DNA of 64,000 nucleotides, from positions 310,001-374,000 of the forward strand of contig NZ_FOOF01000002.1 in the NCBI RefSeq assembly GCF_900113115.1. Direction: 5' to 3'. The first letter of the stretch is position 1. Each line of letters starts with the position of its first letter. The translations under genes were made by a program, and so were the position numbers. The stretch comes from Duganella sp. CF458 (GTDB lineage Bacteria > Pseudomonadota > Gammaproteobacteria > Burkholderiales > Burkholderiaceae_D). This document shows positions 50,376-59,843 of this stretch, one piece after another. The notes beneath the pieces are model-generated. The model saw nothing but the letters and a program-made list of their open reading frames with translations. It did no database searches and was not told the origin of the DNA.

Positions 50376-50882
50376 ATGGCATCAGTCAACAAAGTGATCA
50401 TCGTCGGCAATCTGGGTCGCGATCCGGAAATCCGCTACATGCCTAGCGGTGACGCGATTGCCAACATCGCCGTAGCTACCTCGTATCGTTCGAAAGACCG
50501 CAACACCGGCGAACAGAAAGAGCTGACCGAGTGGCACCGTATTTCCTTCTTCGGCCGCCTGGCTGAAATCGTCGGCCAATACCTGAAAAAAGGTTCTTCC
50601 GTCTACGTGGAAGGCCGCCTGCAGACCCGTAAGTACACCGACAAAGACGGCATCGAAAAATACGCAACCGACATCATCGCTGAAAACATGCAGATGCTGG
50701 GCGGCCGTGACGGCGGCGGCGCGAGCATGGGTGGCGGCATGGGCGGTGGCGACGACATGGGCTACGACGCACCTGCGCCACGCCAGGCCCCACGTCCACA
50801 GGCAGCGCCGGCACCGGCACCACGCCCGGCACCACGCCCAGCGCCGAACTTCTCCGACATGGATGACGATATTCCGTTCTAA
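50376..50882 (+). CDS. ssb: Single-stranded DNA-binding protein
   Basis: Coats ssDNA in replication, repair and recombination. The 168-residue protein has the OB-fold start [52 protein letters not shown], then a Gly/Met- and Pro/Ala/Arg-rich linker and the acidic partner-binding tip DMDDDIPF. All functional parts are present and the length is normal for a betaproteobacterium. Followed by a strong terminator. Confidence 0.98.
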   Translation: MASVNKVIIVGNLGRDPEIRYMPSGDAIANIAVATSYRSKDRNTGEQKELTEWHRISFFGRLAEIVGQYLKKGSSVYVEGRLQTRKYTDKDGIEKYATDIIAENMQMLGGRDGGGASMGGGMGGGDDMGYDAPAPRQAPRPQAAPAPAPRPAPRPAPNFSDMDDDIPF

Positions 50883-50910
50883 GAATTAGCAAAGCGCTGG
50901 TAGTTCACGG

Positions 50911-50943
50911 AACCCTGTAAGTCCCTGACTTACAGGGTTTTTC
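50911..50943 (+). terminator. Intrinsic terminator of ssb
   Basis: AACCCTGTAAGT and ACTTACAGGGTT pair over twelve bases around a five-base loop, followed by a T-rich tail. It also marks the border to the AT-richer block that begins after it. Confidence 0.88.
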
Positions 50944-51040
50944 TTTTGGCAAATGTCAAGCGAATCTCGTGACAAAGCGCGCATTTCTGGCAAGTTTCTT
51001 TTGTTATATTGACATTTATCAATACAGGGGAGCTTGCGAG

Positions 51041-51640
51041 ATGGAAACTCTTAAAGCTGCAATGGTTGGGGCAATTTTGGTCGCGGCTGGAATTGCGTCA
51101 GCCGACTCTGGATTCCAAAACCCAATATTTATCCCTGTCAAAGAGGATGCCTGCCCTAGCGACAAAGTGTCCGTTTCGTTCTCGCCTGACAAAAGCTCGA
51201 TAGCGATTCTTCGGAAGGATGGCTATTTTCTTCAGACTCCAAAAGACAGCAAGATTAACGTCAAGGCACGCTGTAAGTTCGATTTAGTGATATCCCGTTC
51301 TCCAGCCGATCCCCCGGTGCTGCAGCTGGATTTTCGTGGGGCGGAGCACAAGTTCCCAGCGAGTGAGCTTGACCTAAAGGTAACGGTCGGCAGCACAACT
51401 TACAGGGCGTACTATCCACGTGGCCAACTGCGCGATGGGAGTCCGAATTTCATGCGATTCCAATTGCCCATTCCCCGCTCTGGAAAGCTTCAGGTAGAGA
51501 TCGAAGCCAAAGCTCGAAGCTTCGATGGCAAGGACGGTGTTCAGCTTTCTGTGGATTCGATTGACGCCTGTTTTGCCAATAGCGACGCAACTGAAGCTTG
51601 CGCGGCGTTGGCCGCAAAAAAAGCTCTCGCCATTAAATAA
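51041..51640 (+). CDS. Exported protein of unknown function (lipoprotein-cluster gene 1)
   Basis: The 199-residue product has a signal peptide (LKAAMVGAILVAAGIASADS) and a beta-rich mature part: ACPSDKVSVSFSPDKSSIAI, a GYFLQTP turn, and FMRFQLPIPRSGKLQVEIEA. Four or so cysteines could form disulfides. ATG 51041 follows GGGGAG. Base composition is visibly AT-richer than the flanking DNA, as in the next two genes. It heads a three-gene unit of secreted products. No family recognised. Confidence 0.72.
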   Translation: METLKAAMVGAILVAAGIASADSGFQNPIFIPVKEDACPSDKVSVSFSPDKSSIAILRKDGYFLQTPKDSKINVKARCKFDLVISRSPADPPVLQLDFRGAEHKFPASELDLKVTVGSTTYRAYYPRGQLRDGSPNFMRFQLPIPRSGKLQVEIEAKARSFDGKDGVQLSVDSIDACFANSDATEACAALAAKKALAIK

Positions 51641-51665
51641 TCAGTGTTCCTCTCAGGAGTTTCAC

Positions 51666-52295
51666 ATGACTCGACGCGGTCGGTATGGGCTGGTGTGCCT
51701 CTTGTTTGCGGCAACCCTAAACGGGTGTGCTAATTCAACTGCCAACTACAGCCTTGGAGTCGGTGGAACAGTGGCATTGGGTCATACACCAACTACCAAT
51801 ATCGGGCAAACCTACTACTTGGGAATGTTCGACCCGCGTGAGCAGTTGCCACCGACGATTTATCGCATTCGCGTGCAAGGACAGGCCAGTGCCCTGTCAA
51901 CGACTGCTTTCGCATCCGGTTGGCTGCGCGCCGATTTGGTGGACTCGTTGTCGGGGCAAATCTTTTTGGACAAGAATCAGGTGCGGACGACAGAAGAGGT
52001 TGCCAATCGCATTGCGCCGGAAGGCGACAGAGGAGCTTTGAACCGGCGGTTGATCATGTTCGGGCCAGAGGGTTTTCGTGAAGCGCCAAGGAATCACAGG
52101 TTGGTTGTGGTGATGGGATCGAATCCTGAGAGCTTCTTTAGTTCAGTTGACCGCGCTTTGGGGGTAGTCGCGGGTGCAACTCAAGCTGCGGGCGGCGAGC
52201 CGGACGTGTCGCGTGAACTTTGGACCGATGCCGCTCGTATGCGCGAGGAGCGGCGAGCGATGCAGACTATGCTGGATCTCACCGGAAGGGAGTGA
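51666..52295 (+). CDS. Lipoprotein of unknown function (lipoprotein-cluster gene 2)
   Basis: The 209-residue product has a lipoprotein signal ending LNGC, so it is anchored to a membrane. The mature part starts ANSTANYSLGVGGTVALGHT and includes an EEVANRIAPEGDRGALNRRL helix and LVVVMGSNPESFFSSVDRAL. No known domain. It lies 26 bp after gene 1 and three bases before gene 3, indicating one operon. Confidence 0.75.
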   Translation: MTRRGRYGLVCLLFAATLNGCANSTANYSLGVGGTVALGHTPTTNIGQTYYLGMFDPREQLPPTIYRIRVQGQASALSTTAFASGWLRADLVDSLSGQIFLDKNQVRTTEEVANRIAPEGDRGALNRRLIMFGPEGFREAPRNHRLVVVMGSNPESFFSSVDRALGVVAGATQAAGGEPDVSRELWTDAARMREERRAMQTMLDLTGRE

Positions 52296-52298
52296 GAG

Positions 52299-54482
52299 AT
52301 GAATCAAATTTCATTCGTTCGTTCGCTGGTCCTTTGGTCGTTACCGCTCGTGTTAGTCACGGGTTGCGCCTCACTTCAGATTGACGTCGATGTTTATAAA
52401 GGGCCTCTGGCGAATGAGAAAGAGATTCAGGTCCAACAGTTCGCGACGATGGCAACCTCCGCCAAGCCATTGATAGTGAACCTGTATTGCAAATCAGCAG
52501 GCGAGACGACAGAGCAGTCCTGTGCTGAGAAATTGCGTTTAACGTGCGATCAAATCCCTGAATACAAGCAGAGGTTTCTCTGCGAGGTGCTCTATTTATA
52601 TGAGGACAAGCCAGGATTGGAGGGGGGAAATTCCAGTCAACCTGTCAAAAGTTATACCCGACGGTCGCAAAGCCGAAAGCCGGGCCTGGGATTGGATAGC
52701 CTCACAGCTGCCGTGACCAAGGCAAGGGAAACCGGGAATAAAAAGGCGATCAATGAAGCTGTCGAGGCGTTGACTGAAGCCCTGGTTTTCTTTTCGCAGA
52801 AAGTGCTTTACATGACGAATAACGAACTCCTGTTTGGCTCGCCAGCTGAAAAGGATAAAGATCCGATGGTCGCGGTGCTGCAATCGTTGGGCAATACCAT
52901 CCTCGTGCACGCAAATGATTTGCAGCGTCAGAAAAATCGTAAAGCAGAGATCGAAAGTCATGCGGCAAGTGAAGGCAATGCCGTGCAACAGGCATTCGAT
53001 TCTGAGCCTGCGGTAATTCTGGTGGAAATAAAAAACCGCCTTCGCCATCACAGATTCGGGAGCGGAGATCCAGATGAGGAGGAGACGCAGGATACCGTTC
53101 GCGATGACGAACTGCGAGCAAAGACGGTCGCAATCGTTGAGGTGGTGTCGAGGGACGTGCTCACATCAGCAGAGAAAATCAAGACGCGTGATCCACGTGT
53201 CATTCGGGACTTATTGCTGCAGAAGCTGGAAGAGCTTGGTAAGAATACTGGCAAAAACAAATTTACTGCGGCAGATGTAAAAGTTACGCTGTCGACTGTT
53301 GAGAAATTCAGGGTCTTTGGAGCCATCTGCCAAGGTGACAGGGAGTTGCGTACCTGTAGGTCGAAAAATACCGTGGAAGTTGTTGACAACCTGATTGCTC
53401 GGCTTCGAGCGCAGCGCGTGCAGGCGATCGCAGTGGGTGATGCTGTCAGTGCAGCGAATCTTTTGAATGCGATCAATGCTGCGTACGACCAGCGGACTGC
53501 AATGATCTACCTGCGTCCAGCTAGCGACTACCTTCGTAGTGTCTATTCTGCAAATGAGCTGCAGGAAGGTACCGAAGATCAGTACCGGAATATGCTGGCC
53601 GAGTGGTTCAAGCATTATTTGAATCCGTTCGAGAAAGATGGATCGAATGCCCGCCGCGAGCTGGAGAAAATCCACTGGCAGAACGTCAATAAAGTCACTG
53701 TCAGCGGCGGCGGTTCTACCAACTACGTGTTGGCCAAGGACGACGTGGGTAACTGGTATGTGAAAGCCTACGGCTCCGATCCCGAGGCGATCATCAAGTC
53801 GGCCACAAGCCTCGCCCTTTTCAATAGCGGGAAGGCCGTAAATATGAACTTGCTGCGACGCTTTGATGTGCAGCGGCAGCTAGATGAAGACAAGAACCTT
53901 AGTTCGCAACGGCGCGCCGAACTCCAGCAGGAACTTGCAAGTACCAATAAGGCAGGTGGTCAATCCCTCTTGAAAGTACGTGACCGCTACGCCGATCGAT
54001 ACAGGCGTGACACGGACGCGCAAGCGAATTCCTTGCTTGCCCAGGCCAACGACCTGCCAGGGAAAGTTGCAGCCGAGATAGCTCAGGTGCCCGATTGGCC
54101 TGAGGATAAATGTCCTGTGGCAGACACCAAGGCCTTGCTTGCTCCATTGGATGCAAAATATCTGGTTTCGGCGCGCGATAGGCTTTCCAAAGCGTTAGCG
54201 GATGAATCGGATCCTGCTAAGGCAAGCTTTAAGACTCTTGAACAAGTGGAAAACGGTATTCAAGGGTTGCTGACAGGGATGCATGTTTACAGTAGCGATG
54301 CGCAGCGTGTACTCGGGCAGGTCAAAGATTCAGCTTGCCCGGATGTCCAGCGAACGGCGGGGGATAGGGTGCGCAGTTACGTGAGGGCACAAGTTGCGGC
54401 TGCGGCGACGGACCGTAAGGCGAGCATTGAACGGTACGAGGACGCACTGACACATATTCTCGAGGTCGCAGGTGAAAAGTAG
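52299..54482 (+). CDS. Large helical lipoprotein of unknown function (lipoprotein-cluster gene 3)
   Basis: The 727-residue product has a lipobox (VTGC after a hydrophobic LVLWSLPLVLV). Behind it are long charged helical stretches (DSLTAAVTKARETGNKKAIN, AADVKVTLSTVEKFR, RRELEKIHWQNVNKV) and a short beta segment, VTVSGGGSTNYVLAKDDVGN WYVKA. Several short Cys-containing motifs are spread through. It may be a scaffold or a channel-associated protein. The gene starts three bases after gene 2. No homologue can be named from sequence alone. Confidence 0.75.
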   Translation: MNQISFVRSLVLWSLPLVLVTGCASLQIDVDVYKGPLANEKEIQVQQFATMATSAKPLIVNLYCKSAGETTEQSCAEKLRLTCDQIPEYKQRFLCEVLYLYEDKPGLEGGNSSQPVKSYTRRSQSRKPGLGLDSLTAAVTKARETGNKKAINEAVEALTEALVFFSQKVLYMTNNELLFGSPAEKDKDPMVAVLQSLGNTILVHANDLQRQKNRKAEIESHAASEGNAVQQAFDSEPAVILVEIKNRLRHHRFGSGDPDEEETQDTVRDDELRAKTVAIVEVVSRDVLTSAEKIKTRDPRVIRDLLLQKLEELGKNTGKNKFTAADVKVTLSTVEKFRVFGAICQGDRELRTCRSKNTVEVVDNLIARLRAQRVQAIAVGDAVSAANLLNAINAAYDQRTAMIYLRPASDYLRSVYSANELQEGTEDQYRNMLAEWFKHYLNPFEKDGSNARRELEKIHWQNVNKVTVSGGGSTNYVLAKDDVGNWYVKAYGSDPEAIIKSATSLALFNSGKAVNMNLLRRFDVQRQLDEDKNLSSQRRAELQQELASTNKAGGQSLLKVRDRYADRYRRDTDAQANSLLAQANDLPGKVAAEIAQVPDWPEDKCPVADTKALLAPLDAKYLVSARDRLSKALADESDPAKASFKTLEQVENGIQGLLTGMHVYSSDAQRVLGQVKDSACPDVQRTAGDRVRSYVRAQVAAAATDRKASIERYEDALTHILEVAGEK

Positions 54483-54608
54483 GTCGTGTTAATGGCGACG
54501 CGTTGCTAAGTCCCCAGAGCTGTCTGAAGCACTGGGGCGGTGGGATTGAGCAATTGGGGTGACTGACGTAGCGCGCCTCCTGCAGACTCCGGAAGACAGG
54601 TTTTTGCT

Positions 54609-55832
54609 TTACGGGCCGACCTGTGGCGTCAACTGACGCAGCAAATCGGCGTCAACCATGATCAGGTTGCCGCGGTTGTCGGCCGCGATACCTCTCGCCA
54701 TGGAGAAGCTGGCCGTGCCGCCAATACCGTCCGCGGAACCGGAAACGCTGCCGGCCAGGGTAGTGACCATTCCTCCTGGACTGATCTTGCGCACCAGGTT
54801 GTTACGCGCGTCTGCCACATAAAGGTAGCCAGCCTTGTCAATGGCAATGCCAAGCGGCTGGTCGAAGCTTGCGCTTGCGGCAGGACCGTCGGCCTTGCCG
54901 CCCACGTTGCCGCTGCCTGCGATAGTCGTCACGAGACCATCGGGCGTGACCTTGCGGATCCTGTCGCTGACGGCGTCGGTGACATACAGGTTGTCAGCTG
55001 CGTCAATGCAGATGCCAAAGGGATTGGAAAAAGTGGCGGCCTGCCCCTGGCCGTCTGCTGTTCCGAGGGTGCTATCACCGGCAAGGACGCTCAACACGCC
55101 TGCCGGTGTGATCTTGGCGATCTGGTTGGTAGCATAGCCTGCAACAAACAGGTTGCCAGACTTGTCCACCGCGATCCCAGCCAAGCTGTACAAATTGGTC
55201 GCTACTGTAGTGACGGCTCCATCGGGGGTGATCTTGTGGATACTCCGGTTGGAGTGATCGGCGACAAAGACATTGCCATCCTTGTCCACCGCAATTCCGA
55301 TGAGTAAGCCGAAGCGGGCGTCGTCGGACAGCCTCGTCTCGACACCACCGCTGATCTTGCGCACGCTGCGGTATTCCGCCACATAGATCGACCCTGCGGC
55401 GTCGATGGCAACGCCCAACGCATTCGTAAAACTGTTGGTGGCCAGGGTGCTGACGCGCGCCATCGTTGAACCGCAATTGGCGGTCACGTCCGTGACATTC
55501 GCGCCGGCGATTGCGCCGGACGCCGTCCCGCTAAGGGAGCAGGCCTGGAAACCTAGCACCGGCTGTGCAGAGATCTTGACCGCATAGGCCGCGCCATTGT
55601 TCAATTTCTGGGCAAAGGAGAAACGCGTGTCGCCAACTGCAGGGCGGATGGTATCTTCCCCGTTCGTCAATGCCAGTCCGCTGGTTTCCAGGCCGGAAAT
55701 GCTGCCGCCCACCGAATAGGTGACTGGCGGTGGAGCCGGTGGTGGGGTGGTGGGAGCCGTGGTGGTGGAGGAACCTCCGCCACCGCAAGCGGTCAGGAAT
55801 GTGGCGGTGATGATGAGCAGTGGCAAACGCAT
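54609..55832 (-). CDS. NHL-repeat lipoprotein
   Basis: The 407-residue product has a lipobox (LTAC, then Gly-rich and Thr/Pro-rich tether) and a Sig/immunoglobulin-like N-terminal part (SVGGSISGLETSGLALTNG). Then come about five NHL blades, each with a GIAVDKDGNVFVADHSN-type core. NHL propellers bind proteins or ligands without catalysis. Start 55832 gives the signal peptide directly; the frame is open for 25 codons upstream without signal logic. Surface-exposed lipoprotein is the best call. Confidence 0.85.
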   Translation of the reverse strand: MRLPLLIITATFLTACGGGGSSTTTAPTTPPPAPPPVTYSVGGSISGLETSGLALTNGEDTIRPAVGDTRFSFAQKLNNGAAYAVKISAQPVLGFQACSLSGTASGAIAGANVTDVTANCGSTMARVSTLATNSFTNALGVAIDAAGSIYVAEYRSVRKISGGVETRLSDDARFGLLIGIAVDKDGNVFVADHSNRSIHKITPDGAVTTVATNLYSLAGIAVDKSGNLFVAGYATNQIAKITPAGVLSVLAGDSTLGTADGQGQAATFSNPFGICIDAADNLYVTDAVSDRIRKVTPDGLVTTIAGSGNVGGKADGPAASASFDQPLGIAIDKAGYLYVADARNNLVRKISPGGMVTTLAGSVSGSADGIGGTASFSMARGIAADNRGNLIMVDADLLRQLTPQVGP

Positions 55833-55926
55833 ATCGCTATTTTTCGAAATGAAATAAAAGTTGGCAAACATAACATGCTCGACGTATGTTGTTGAAACTT
55901 TGCACATTGAATGATGAGGAGCGGGA

Positions 55927-56940
55927 TTGGGAGATGAATTGATCCAGCGGCAGGTAGCCTTGGTAAGTTACGGCACCAGGTTCCTGCGCAAGGAACTGGA
56001 GCTTGAAGACTGGTTCCATCATGGGATTTTCTTTGGCGCGCGATTCCAATTCCGGGATCATCAAACCAACCAGTTACTGGCCGATGACTTCACGCAGTGG
56101 CTGGGCAACTTGGCAATGACCGGGGCGACACGTCTGTCGTTGCACCGCGCTGCGGACCTTGGGCTGAAGGTGGCGGATCAGGCCAAGTATGCGATCGTGG
56201 TCCATTATCCCGGTTGCTACCAGGCTTGGGCCGGACGCGAAGAGCAGCCTGTGTGGATGGACTTCCTGCTTCCAAGTGCGGCTGCCTACGCGGGTGATCT
56301 TGATTGTTATCGGGGCGCGGAACAGCGCCCAGGGAAGCTCGATGTGCCGGGTACCGATTGGCAGCAGTTGGCCGCGGCAATCGCAGCCGACCTGGAGATT
56401 GTCGTCCCGACAGGTGATGCCCCCTTGTGTGTCCAGGTCCAGCTTAGCGAAGAATGGGCGAAGATGCCGCTGTTCGTGGGGCCGCCGCTCGCGCATAAGA
56501 TCTTGTCGACGCTGTATCGGGAACAGGCCAAGTTTGACAACGACACGCACCCCAAGAACGACAGCAGCTATTACCACCACCTGGATGCGGCTGGTGCTGC
56601 GGCCGTGGACCATCGGGGCGAGTGCCTGACAAGCTGGATAGCCGAAGTGCACCTGCTCTGCGCGAACGATGTCGGTGACGCTGCACAGGAAAAGCAACCG
56701 TTGCACCGGATGCAGGAACCGCCGCCGCTTCAGTCCGAACCGGAATTGGTGGCACCCATGCCGCTCGCCGAGGTGCAGCCGCCTGCAAAGAGCACATGGA
56801 TCAACCGCATCGCCCTTGCTGTCGCCATCGCTGTACTTAGCTTGCTGATCCTCGCTCTCGCGAACATCATCGCCCGTTTCCCCTGGCTGGCCGTGTTGGT
56901 CGCTTTGCCTTGGGGGCTTTATATGCGACAAAAGAAGTAG
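55927..56940 (+). CDS. Protein of unknown function with two C-terminal TM segments, TTG start
   Basis: The 337-residue product starts at a TTG with GAGGAG five bases upstream; no ATG is available because an in-frame stop lies just before. The first ~240 residues look cytosolic (ELELEDWFHHGIFFGARFQF, KYAIVVHYPGCYQAWAGREE, SYYHHLDAAGAAAVDHRGEC). A Pro-rich linker leads to two hydrophobic helices (RIALAVAIAVLSLLILALAN, LAVLVALPWGLYM) and a basic end. No family recognised. Confidence 0.65.
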   Translation: MGDELIQRQVALVSYGTRFLRKELELEDWFHHGIFFGARFQFRDHQTNQLLADDFTQWLGNLAMTGATRLSLHRAADLGLKVADQAKYAIVVHYPGCYQAWAGREEQPVWMDFLLPSAAAYAGDLDCYRGAEQRPGKLDVPGTDWQQLAAAIAADLEIVVPTGDAPLCVQVQLSEEWAKMPLFVGPPLAHKILSTLYREQAKFDNDTHPKNDSSYYHHLDAAGAAAVDHRGECLTSWIAEVHLLCANDVGDAAQEKQPLHRMQEPPPLQSEPELVAPMPLAEVQPPAKSTWINRIALAVAIAVLSLLILALANIIARFPWLAVLVALPWGLYMRQKK

Positions 56941-57049
56941 TTTTAATTGACGGAAGAAACTGGGGGCATCTCCAGCCACCGAGGCCATTCGCTCGCCGCA
57001 ATAGAAGTTCAAGTATCATCGGCCTGTTGCCAGGACTATATTGAACGCC

Positions 57050-57862
57050 ATGCTACAGACCCCCGCCGGTTTCCTGCCCCTGATCCAATCCGCCCCCACG
57101 GCCGACATCCAGACCCTGGTCTTCCACAAAGACCGCTTGCTGTTGCGGGAGGAAGGACTGGCCCTGCCGCCGCATGCGGAATTGATCGCAGCCGGCCTTG
57201 AGCTGTCCAGCGCCATGCCGCTGGGTACCTGGGGCGGCCGCTACTGGCAGGTGGCACAAGCGCCGCATGACACTTCGCCCTTGCCGGGCCATGCCTACCT
57301 CGGCTTGCGCACCTTGTTCGGCGCAGTCGAGGACGGCTTGCTCGGCGTAGCAGGGCGCGCTTTCCAGATCGCCGAATGGGCTCGCACCCACCGCTTCTGC
57401 GGCGCCTGTGGCTCGCCGATGCTGCTGGCGCCCGGCGAGCGCGCCATGCGCTGCACCTCCTGCAGCCATCTCGCTTACCCGCGCATTTCGCCGGCCATGA
57501 TGGTACTGATCAAGAAGGGCAAGCAGCGCCTGCTGGCCGCGCACGCCAATTCGCCGTACAAGCGCTACACCGCCCTGGCGGGCTTCCTGGAGGCCGGCGA
57601 GTCGGTGGAGGAGGCGGTGCATCGCGAAGTGTTCGAGGAAGTCGGCCTGCGCGTGCACAACCTCAAATACTTCGGCAGCCAGTCCTGGCCCTTCCCGCAT
57701 TCGCTGATGATTGCCTTCACCGCCGAATACCTGGACGGCGAGATCGTCACCGACCCCAACGAAATCAGCGACGCGCGCTGGTTCGGCCCGGAAGACGAGT
57801 GGCCGACGCTGAGCCATACGGTTTCCATCGCCAGCGAGCTGCTGGCAGCGAACCGACCCTGA
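57050..57862 (+). CDS. nudC: NADH/NAD-RNA diphosphatase NudC
   Basis: Hydrolyses NADH and removes NAD caps from RNA. The 270-residue protein has the NudC zinc ribbon (FCGACGSP, RCTSCSHLAYP), the Nudix box (residues GFLEAGESVEEAV followed by REVFEEVGL), and the class-specific SQSWPFPHSLM. ATG 57050 is chosen; a TTG at 57041 is also open. It is followed after 49 bases by folE on the same strand, so readthrough is possible. In bacteria with short-lived NAD-capped transcripts this ties RNA quality to redox state. Confidence 0.94.
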   Translation: MLQTPAGFLPLIQSAPTADIQTLVFHKDRLLLREEGLALPPHAELIAAGLELSSAMPLGTWGGRYWQVAQAPHDTSPLPGHAYLGLRTLFGAVEDGLLGVAGRAFQIAEWARTHRFCGACGSPMLLAPGERAMRCTSCSHLAYPRISPAMMVLIKKGKQRLLAAHANSPYKRYTALAGFLEAGESVEEAVHREVFEEVGLRVHNLKYFGSQSWPFPHSLMIAFTAEYLDGEIVTDPNEISDARWFGPEDEWPTLSHTVSIASELLAANRP

Positions 57863-57911
57863 ACGCTGTATACTGGTGGATTAGATTCCACATTTCACGG
57901 TTCTTGCAATC

Positions 57912-58478
57912 ATGACTAAAGAAGTATTCACCGAAGACGATTGGCGCCGCCTGCTGGAGCACCTGGGCGAAGACCCGAATCGTCCAGGCCTGATCGAAAC
58001 TCCGCACCGCGTGCACAAGGCGTGGAAGCACTGGGTATCCGGCTATGGCCAGGACCCGGCGGAGGTGCTGAAGGCCTTCGAGGATGGCGCCGAACAGTAC
58101 AACGAGCTGATCGTCGTGAAGAACATCCCGGTGTACAGCCATTGCGAGCACCACCTGGCGCCGTTCTTCGGCAAGGCCACCGTGGGCTATGTCCCAAATG
58201 GCAAGATTGTCGGCTTGTCCAAGCTGACCCGCCTGGTGGACGTGTTCTCCAAGCGCCTGCAGGTGCAGGAACGCATGACCATGCAGATCGCCGAAGCGCT
58301 GATGACCGTGCTGGAGCCGAAAGCCGTGGGCGTGGTGGTCAAGTGCCGCCACCTGTGCATGGAATCGCGCGGCATCCGCACCGCCGGTGAAGAAACCGTG
58401 ACCTCCGCCATGCTGGGCGAACTGCAGCCTAACCTGGCGATGCGCACCGAATTCCTGGCACTGGCTCGCGAGTCCTGA
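57912..58478 (+). CDS. folE: GTP cyclohydrolase I (FolE)
   Basis: Converts GTP to 7,8-dihydroneopterin triphosphate, the first step to folate and pterins. The 188-residue protein has the zinc ligands in PVYSHCEHHLAPFFGK and KCRHLCMESRG, plus LSKLTRLVDVFSKRLQVQER and the substrate-binding GYVPNGKIVGLSK. Length and motifs are standard. A thioredoxin-like gene follows after three bases. Confidence 0.95.
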   Translation: MTKEVFTEDDWRRLLEHLGEDPNRPGLIETPHRVHKAWKHWVSGYGQDPAEVLKAFEDGAEQYNELIVVKNIPVYSHCEHHLAPFFGKATVGYVPNGKIVGLSKLTRLVDVFSKRLQVQERMTMQIAEALMTVLEPKAVGVVVKCRHLCMESRGIRTAGEETVTSAMLGELQPNLAMRTEFLALARES

Positions 58479-58481
58479 TCC

Positions 58482-59843
58482 ATGGCTGACGCTATCGAGT
58501 GGTTCGAAGGCGGTTTTGATGCCGCACTGGAGGCAGCCCGCGCTGCCGGTCGTCCGCTGTTCCTGTACTGGGGCGCCGCGTGGTGCCCGCCGTGCAACCG
58601 GGTCAAGTACGAGATCTTCGGCCGCGAAGAATTCCCTGCCAAGCTGCAAAGCATGGTGGCGATGCAGCTCGATGGCGACAGCCCGAACGCGCAGGCGATG
58701 GCCGCGCGCCTGAAGCTGCGCAGCTATCCGACCATGGTGATGTACCGCCCGGATGGCAGCGAGATCACCCGCCTGCCGTGCGAACTCGATGGCGAACTGT
58801 TTGGCGAAGCCTTGATGGCGGCGCGTTTTGCCGGCCATACGGCGGGCGAGTCGATGGCCGCAGCCCTGGATGGCACGCGCGGCCTGTCGCCGTCCGAATG
58901 GACGCTGCTGGCGAACTACTCATGGGATACCGATGAGGGCGTGCTGCTGCAAGGCCGCGACCTGGGCGTGACCTTGACCACCCTGTCGCAATTGGCTGCG
59001 GCCGCGATGAGCGGCGAAGCGCCGGCTGCCGCGCGCCAGGTGGAAGATGCGGCCACCCGCCTGCGCCTGCACGCGATGGTGGCGCAGGCTGGCCGCGTGG
59101 TGGATGCCGCGTCGCCTGAGTTCCTGCTGAAAGTGCTGGGCGATGCGCGTGTGGCGCGTGCCAATATGGATATCTTCGGCAACAGCGGCCACCAGCTGGT
59201 GCGCGCTGCGCCGGCACGCCATGCTGAACTGGCGACTGCCATGGCACAGGCCGCGCATGTGTGGGCTGAGGATATGTGGTTGTCGGCGCCGGATCGTTTG
59301 ACGGCGGTGCGTTTGCAGGTACGCATGTCGCGCATGGGCTATGCGGCGGAAGGCTTGCCGCAGCTGGTGCGCACGCGTGTCCAGCAGGCGCTGGCACTGC
59401 TGGAAGACAAGTATGGGCGCCATACGCTGGTCAACACGGCGGCCAGTGCGCTGAACGACGCGGGGCTGCATGCGGAGGCGGAAGCTTTGCTGCAGTCGAC
59501 GCTGACGGAGTCGCATGCGCCTTACTATTTCAAATTGAGCCTCGCGTCCGCGGCCAAGCGCCGCGGCGATCTGCCGGGCATGCTGGATTGGTATGAAAAG
59601 GCATGGCGTTCGGCGGTCGGACCAGCGACGCGCATCCAGTGGGGCGTGACTTACCTGTTTTCATTGATCGACACCACGCCGGGTGATACGGCGCGTGTCG
59701 AAGCTGCGGCGGCAGGGTTGGCGCAGGATTTTTCCAATACACCGGATGGATTCAAGCAGCGCAATTTGACGCAGGCGCAGAAGTTGTTGGCCAAGTTGCC
59801 GGAGGGGGTGGCGTTAGGCGACGTTTTGCGGGCTGGTATCTAA
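58482..59843 (+). CDS. Thioredoxin-fold protein with helical C-terminal region
   Basis: The 453-residue cytosolic protein has an N-terminal thioredoxin-like domain with WCPPC (residues ~35-39) and RSYPTMVMY carrying the cis-Pro. The remaining ~330 residues are mostly helical, rich in Ala/Leu (LLANYSWDTDEGVLLQGRDL, YYFKLSLASAAKRRGDLPGM), resembling TPR/solenoid. This combination is seen in proteins assigned only as thioredoxin family. It starts three bases after folE, so it may act on, or be co-regulated with, folate synthesis. Role unknown. Confidence 0.85.
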   Translation: MADAIEWFEGGFDAALEAARAAGRPLFLYWGAAWCPPCNRVKYEIFGREEFPAKLQSMVAMQLDGDSPNAQAMAARLKLRSYPTMVMYRPDGSEITRLPCELDGELFGEALMAARFAGHTAGESMAAALDGTRGLSPSEWTLLANYSWDTDEGVLLQGRDLGVTLTTLSQLAAAAMSGEAPAAARQVEDAATRLRLHAMVAQAGRVVDAASPEFLLKVLGDARVARANMDIFGNSGHQLVRAAPARHAELATAMAQAAHVWAEDMWLSAPDRLTAVRLQVRMSRMGYAAEGLPQLVRTRVQQALALLEDKYGRHTLVNTAASALNDAGLHAEAEALLQSTLTESHAPYYFKLSLASAAKRRGDLPGMLDWYEKAWRSAVGPATRIQWGVTYLFSLIDTTPGDTARVEAAAAGLAQDFSNTPDGFKQRNLTQAQKLLAKLPEGVALGDVLRAGI

